Shown in pieces: positions 62,220 to 64,000 of a DNA stretch of 64,000 nt; the stretch's first letter is position 1; every line of letters begins with the position of its first letter. The translations under genes were made by a program, and so were the position numbers. The DNA comes from Flavipsychrobacter sp964461535 (GTDB lineage Bacteria > Bacteroidota > Bacteroidia > Chitinophagales > Chitinophagaceae): assembly GCA_964461535.1 (NCBI GenBank), contig CAYWUY010000001.1, forward strand, positions 1 to 64,000, read 5' to 3'. The notes under the pieces are model-generated. The model was not told where the DNA came from, searched no databases, and worked only from the letters and a program-made list of their open reading frames with translations.

Positions 62220-62774
62220 TTATTTTGCAATATGTGTAGCCTGATACAAATCGTCGAAAGTAGCATTACCTTCAAATAATTTCACTACCATTTTATTCTT
62301 ATCATACACCACTATAGACGGCAAAGAGCGAACGCCATAATAGTCTAAGAAAAAGAATTCATAATCTCTACCCACTACTTTTATTTGAGGATAGTTGGCA
62401 AAGTTATGTTTGGCTGCAAAATCTTTTAGCATGGTATTACTAGCATTGTGAGTAACCCAATAGAAATTGACATCTGCCATTTTATCAATTTGTTTCATAA
62501 ATTCTTCTGTAAACATTTTACAATGCTTACAGTCTGGGTCGAATAAAATGATGATACTTGGCTTACCTTTTGCAATATGGAATGTATTAAAAATGGTAAA
62601 GCTATCTGTAAGGCGAATATTGAAAGCCGGCAACTCCGGGTATAGCTTATAAGGCAAGCTATCTCTATTAATTTGGCGACGTGCTTGAGGCGCACTTTCT
62701 GCGGGTGCAGGCTGCTGCGCCCACAAAGATGAAGCAGCTACAACTGCAAATGCCGTTAAAAGAATACGTTTCAT
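62220..62774 (-). CDS. Exported thioredoxin-fold (TlpA/AhpC-like) protein
   Basis: Start taken at the ATG at 62774 (MKRILLTAFAVVAASSLWAQ, signal peptide); a TTG three codons upstream is the alternative. About 184 aa. The thioredoxin-like domain (about residues 45-180) has the active-site motif FDPDCKHCKMFTEEF, a CxxC with Lys-His in the middle, and the cis-Pro in VRSLPSIVVYDKN. Likely a periplasmic thiol-disulfide protein. A short gene-free gap separates it from the carbonic anhydrase gene upstream. Confidence 0.85.
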   Translation of the reverse strand: MKRILLTAFAVVAASSLWAQQPAPAESAPQARRQINRDSLPYKLYPELPAFNIRLTDSFTIFNTFHIAKGKPSIIILFDPDCKHCKMFTEEFMKQIDKMADVNFYWVTHNASNTMLKDFAAKHNFANYPQIKVVGRDYEFFFLDYYGVRSLPSIVVYDKNKMVVKLFEGNATFDDLYQATHIAK

Positions 62775-62814
62775 ATACAACAACTAAGCTAAAACAATAA
62801 TGGCTATTAATATG

Positions 62815-63486
62815 TTAATTATACCCGTCTTCAGACATATCAGACTGAATAGCCGTTAGGTCATATATTTTTTGAATATCGTGCAGTCTGTCCTCAAAAT
62901 TCAGATTCAAATCTTTAAGAATGCCTGTTTTTAAATCGAATACCCATGCATGCACTACCGGATATCCGGTTTTTATATACTGCTTTTGTATCACTGCCGT
63001 TTTAATAACGTTTACAGCCTGTTCTATGGCATTAAGTTCTACCAATCTATTGTACTTTTCGTGGTCATCTTTTATAGCGTCCAGCTCATCAAAATGAAGT
63101 CTGTAAACATCTCTTATACCCCTCAACCACGGATTAAGTATACCCATATCTTTTGCTACCATAGCTGCTTTAACACCACCACAGTTATAATGACCACAAA
63201 CTATTACATGCTTCACCTTTAAGTGTCTAACTGCATAATTTATTACAGACATTACATTTAAGTCGGTATTTACCACAAGGTTGGCTACATTACGATGTAC
63301 GAATACTTCCCCCGGTTGAAGACCAATAATTTCATTAGCAGGCACCCTACTATCTGAACAGCCGATGTATAAATAATCGGGCTGTTGGTCTTGAGATAGT
63401 TTTTCAAAAAAGTCGGCATCGGTTTGCTTCATTTCTGCTATCCACTTTTTGTTGTTATCAAACAACTTATTGTAGCCCTCGTCCAT
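62815..63486 (-). CDS. Beta-class carbonic anhydrase
   Basis: Interconverts CO2 and bicarbonate. 223 aa, no signal peptide, cytoplasmic. The zinc ligands lie in IGCSDSRVPANEI (Cys, with Asp/Arg of the catalytic dyad) and VCGHYNCGGVKAAM (His and Cys). FVHRNVANLV is also characteristic. Length and C-terminal helices are normal for the plant/bacterial beta class. It lies 30 bp after the partial gene on the same strand. Confidence 0.96.
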   Translation of the reverse strand: MDEGYNKLFDNNKKWIAEMKQTDADFFEKLSQDQQPDYLYIGCSDSRVPANEIIGLQPGEVFVHRNVANLVVNTDLNVMSVINYAVRHLKVKHVIVCGHYNCGGVKAAMVAKDMGILNPWLRGIRDVYRLHFDELDAIKDDHEKYNRLVELNAIEQAVNVIKTAVIQKQYIKTGYPVVHAWVFDLKTGILKDLNLNFEDRLHDIQKIYDLTAIQSDMSEDGYN

Positions 63487-63516
63487 TCTATCTTTTACTT
63501 TGACTGTAGTTTGTGG

Positions 63517-64000
63517 TTATTGTTTTAATATTATCTCAACTGGTGTACTTTTTTCGGTAGAAGCATCAATTACATATACTTTATTACCCGATGTCACCTT
63601 CATACGTGCAGTATTAGGCGGGTCGGTACCTTCGTTTAGAGCCTGCAATTTAAGAACGCTAGCCTTATTATCGGGCATTTTTATTTCTAACAGCAGTCTA
63701 TTGTTGGTAAGTAAGTATTGGTCTAATATTACTTTATCATCTTGCGTAAGCCTCACTATATCACCATCTATCTTACCATTATCCCAAAGTTCTATGTATA
63801 TTTTAGGGTTAGGGCAAATAAAAGTCATGCTGCTACCGGGCTGTAACTGTACACTACCCGATGTATCTATTACCTGCTCGGTAGGCTTTTTTGTTATAGT
63901 ATCAGGCAGTATATTTTTTTTCTCTGCCATGCGGGTAAGCTTATCTATAAGATCGTTTGCAGCCAAAAGTGTTAGCTCACCGGTACCACATATAGTTTTA
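63517..64000 (-). CDS. Unrecognised protein, C-terminal part only (5' end beyond window)
   Basis: The frame is open from the stop at 63517 to base 64000 without a stop, so the true start is outside the window; a TTG at 63966 is only an internal codon. About 160 residues are visible. Residues KTICGTGELTLLAANDLIDK lead into a linker, then a beta-rich terminal domain with ELWDNGKIDGDIVRLTQDDK, resembling a small domain found at the end of many exported Bacteroidota proteins. Function unknown. Confidence 0.6.
   Translation of the reverse strand, partial: KTICGTGELTLLAANDLIDKLTRMAEKKNILPDTITKKPTEQVIDTSGSVQLQPGSSMTFICPNPKIYIELWDNGKIDGDIVRLTQDDKVILDQYLLTNNRLLLEIKMPDNKASVLKLQALNEGTDPPNTARMKVTSGNKVYVIDASTEKSTPVEIILKQ

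Noticed and set aside
1..64000. tRNA, rRNA, insertion sequences, integrases or phage genes
   Set aside because: I looked in the gene-free gaps and among the coding regions and saw no cloverleaf-like segment, transposase or integrase motif; very divergent or tiny elements could escape reading by eye.

Overview
The window looks like a chromosomal segment of a low-GC member of the Bacteroidota, probably near the Chitinophagales. The evidence is the repeated TAnnTTTG promoter -7 element, two type IX secretion (T9SS) cargo proteins (C-terminal domains of types A and B), two TonB-dependent receptors, and families largely confined to the phylum (DUF4290, DUF4293, DUF5723, exosortase-type proteins). 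I see no rRNA, tRNA, CRISPR array, transposase or phage gene, so most of the window is core genome. Both ends cut genes: ruvB at the left, an unrecognised periplasmic-type protein at the right.

Layout. 1-5.3 kb: ruvB (partial), the ribosome-rescue factor arfB, and a large lectin/Ig-repeat T9SS cargo protein preceded by a long hairpin. 5.4-8.5 kb: a Crp/Fnr-family regulator followed by a TonB receptor with an exact FNR-type box between them. 8.5-13.6 kb, minus strand: msrB lipoprotein, HAD hydrolase, dapA, accA, DUF4293 protein, serS. 13.8-20.1 kb: a helicase-nuclease fusion, then a DtxR-type metalloregulator divergent from a second TonB receptor. 20.2-26.6 kb: TPR protein, SDR-like protein lacking the catalytic Tyr/Lys, Big2 lipoprotein, glycosyltransferase, AraC regulator, small lipoprotein. 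26.7-32.4 kb, minus: EGF-like lipoprotein, a BlaI/M56 signalling pair with two copies of a palindromic operator, clpC. 32.6-42.2 kb: STAS protein, CoA-type Nudix, DUF1003, a compact exosortase with an overlapping membrane partner, a Wzi/RemB-like barrel, dihydroorotase coupled to a short MutS-like ATPase, DUF5723, YceI. 42.5-47.6 kb, minus: MgtE with an extra C-terminal domain, mutL, radA. 47.65-48.13 kb is the only long gene-free stretch; it holds a candidate small RNA and DnaA-box-like sites. 48.1-56.7 kb, plus: M3 peptidase, DUF4290 protein, murA (Asp in place of the catalytic Cys), a 53-aa membrane protein, dnaN, M16 peptidase. 56.9-62.2 kb: a LytTR response regulator, its propeller-type histidine kinase, and a T9SS cargo gene preceded by LytTR-type direct repeats. 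62.2-64 kb, minus: thioredoxin-fold protein, beta carbonic anhydrase and the partial gene.

The most interesting content is regulatory. Four regulators (Crp/Fnr, DtxR, BlaI, LytTR) each sit beside DNA sites whose form and position fit their own family, which gives four testable local circuits. Several genes have the -7 element only 4-6 nt before the start codon, implying leaderless mRNAs. No single wholly new system is evident; the compact exosortase pair, the candidate small RNA upstream of radA, and the LytTR-to-T9SS-cargo circuit are the best leads.
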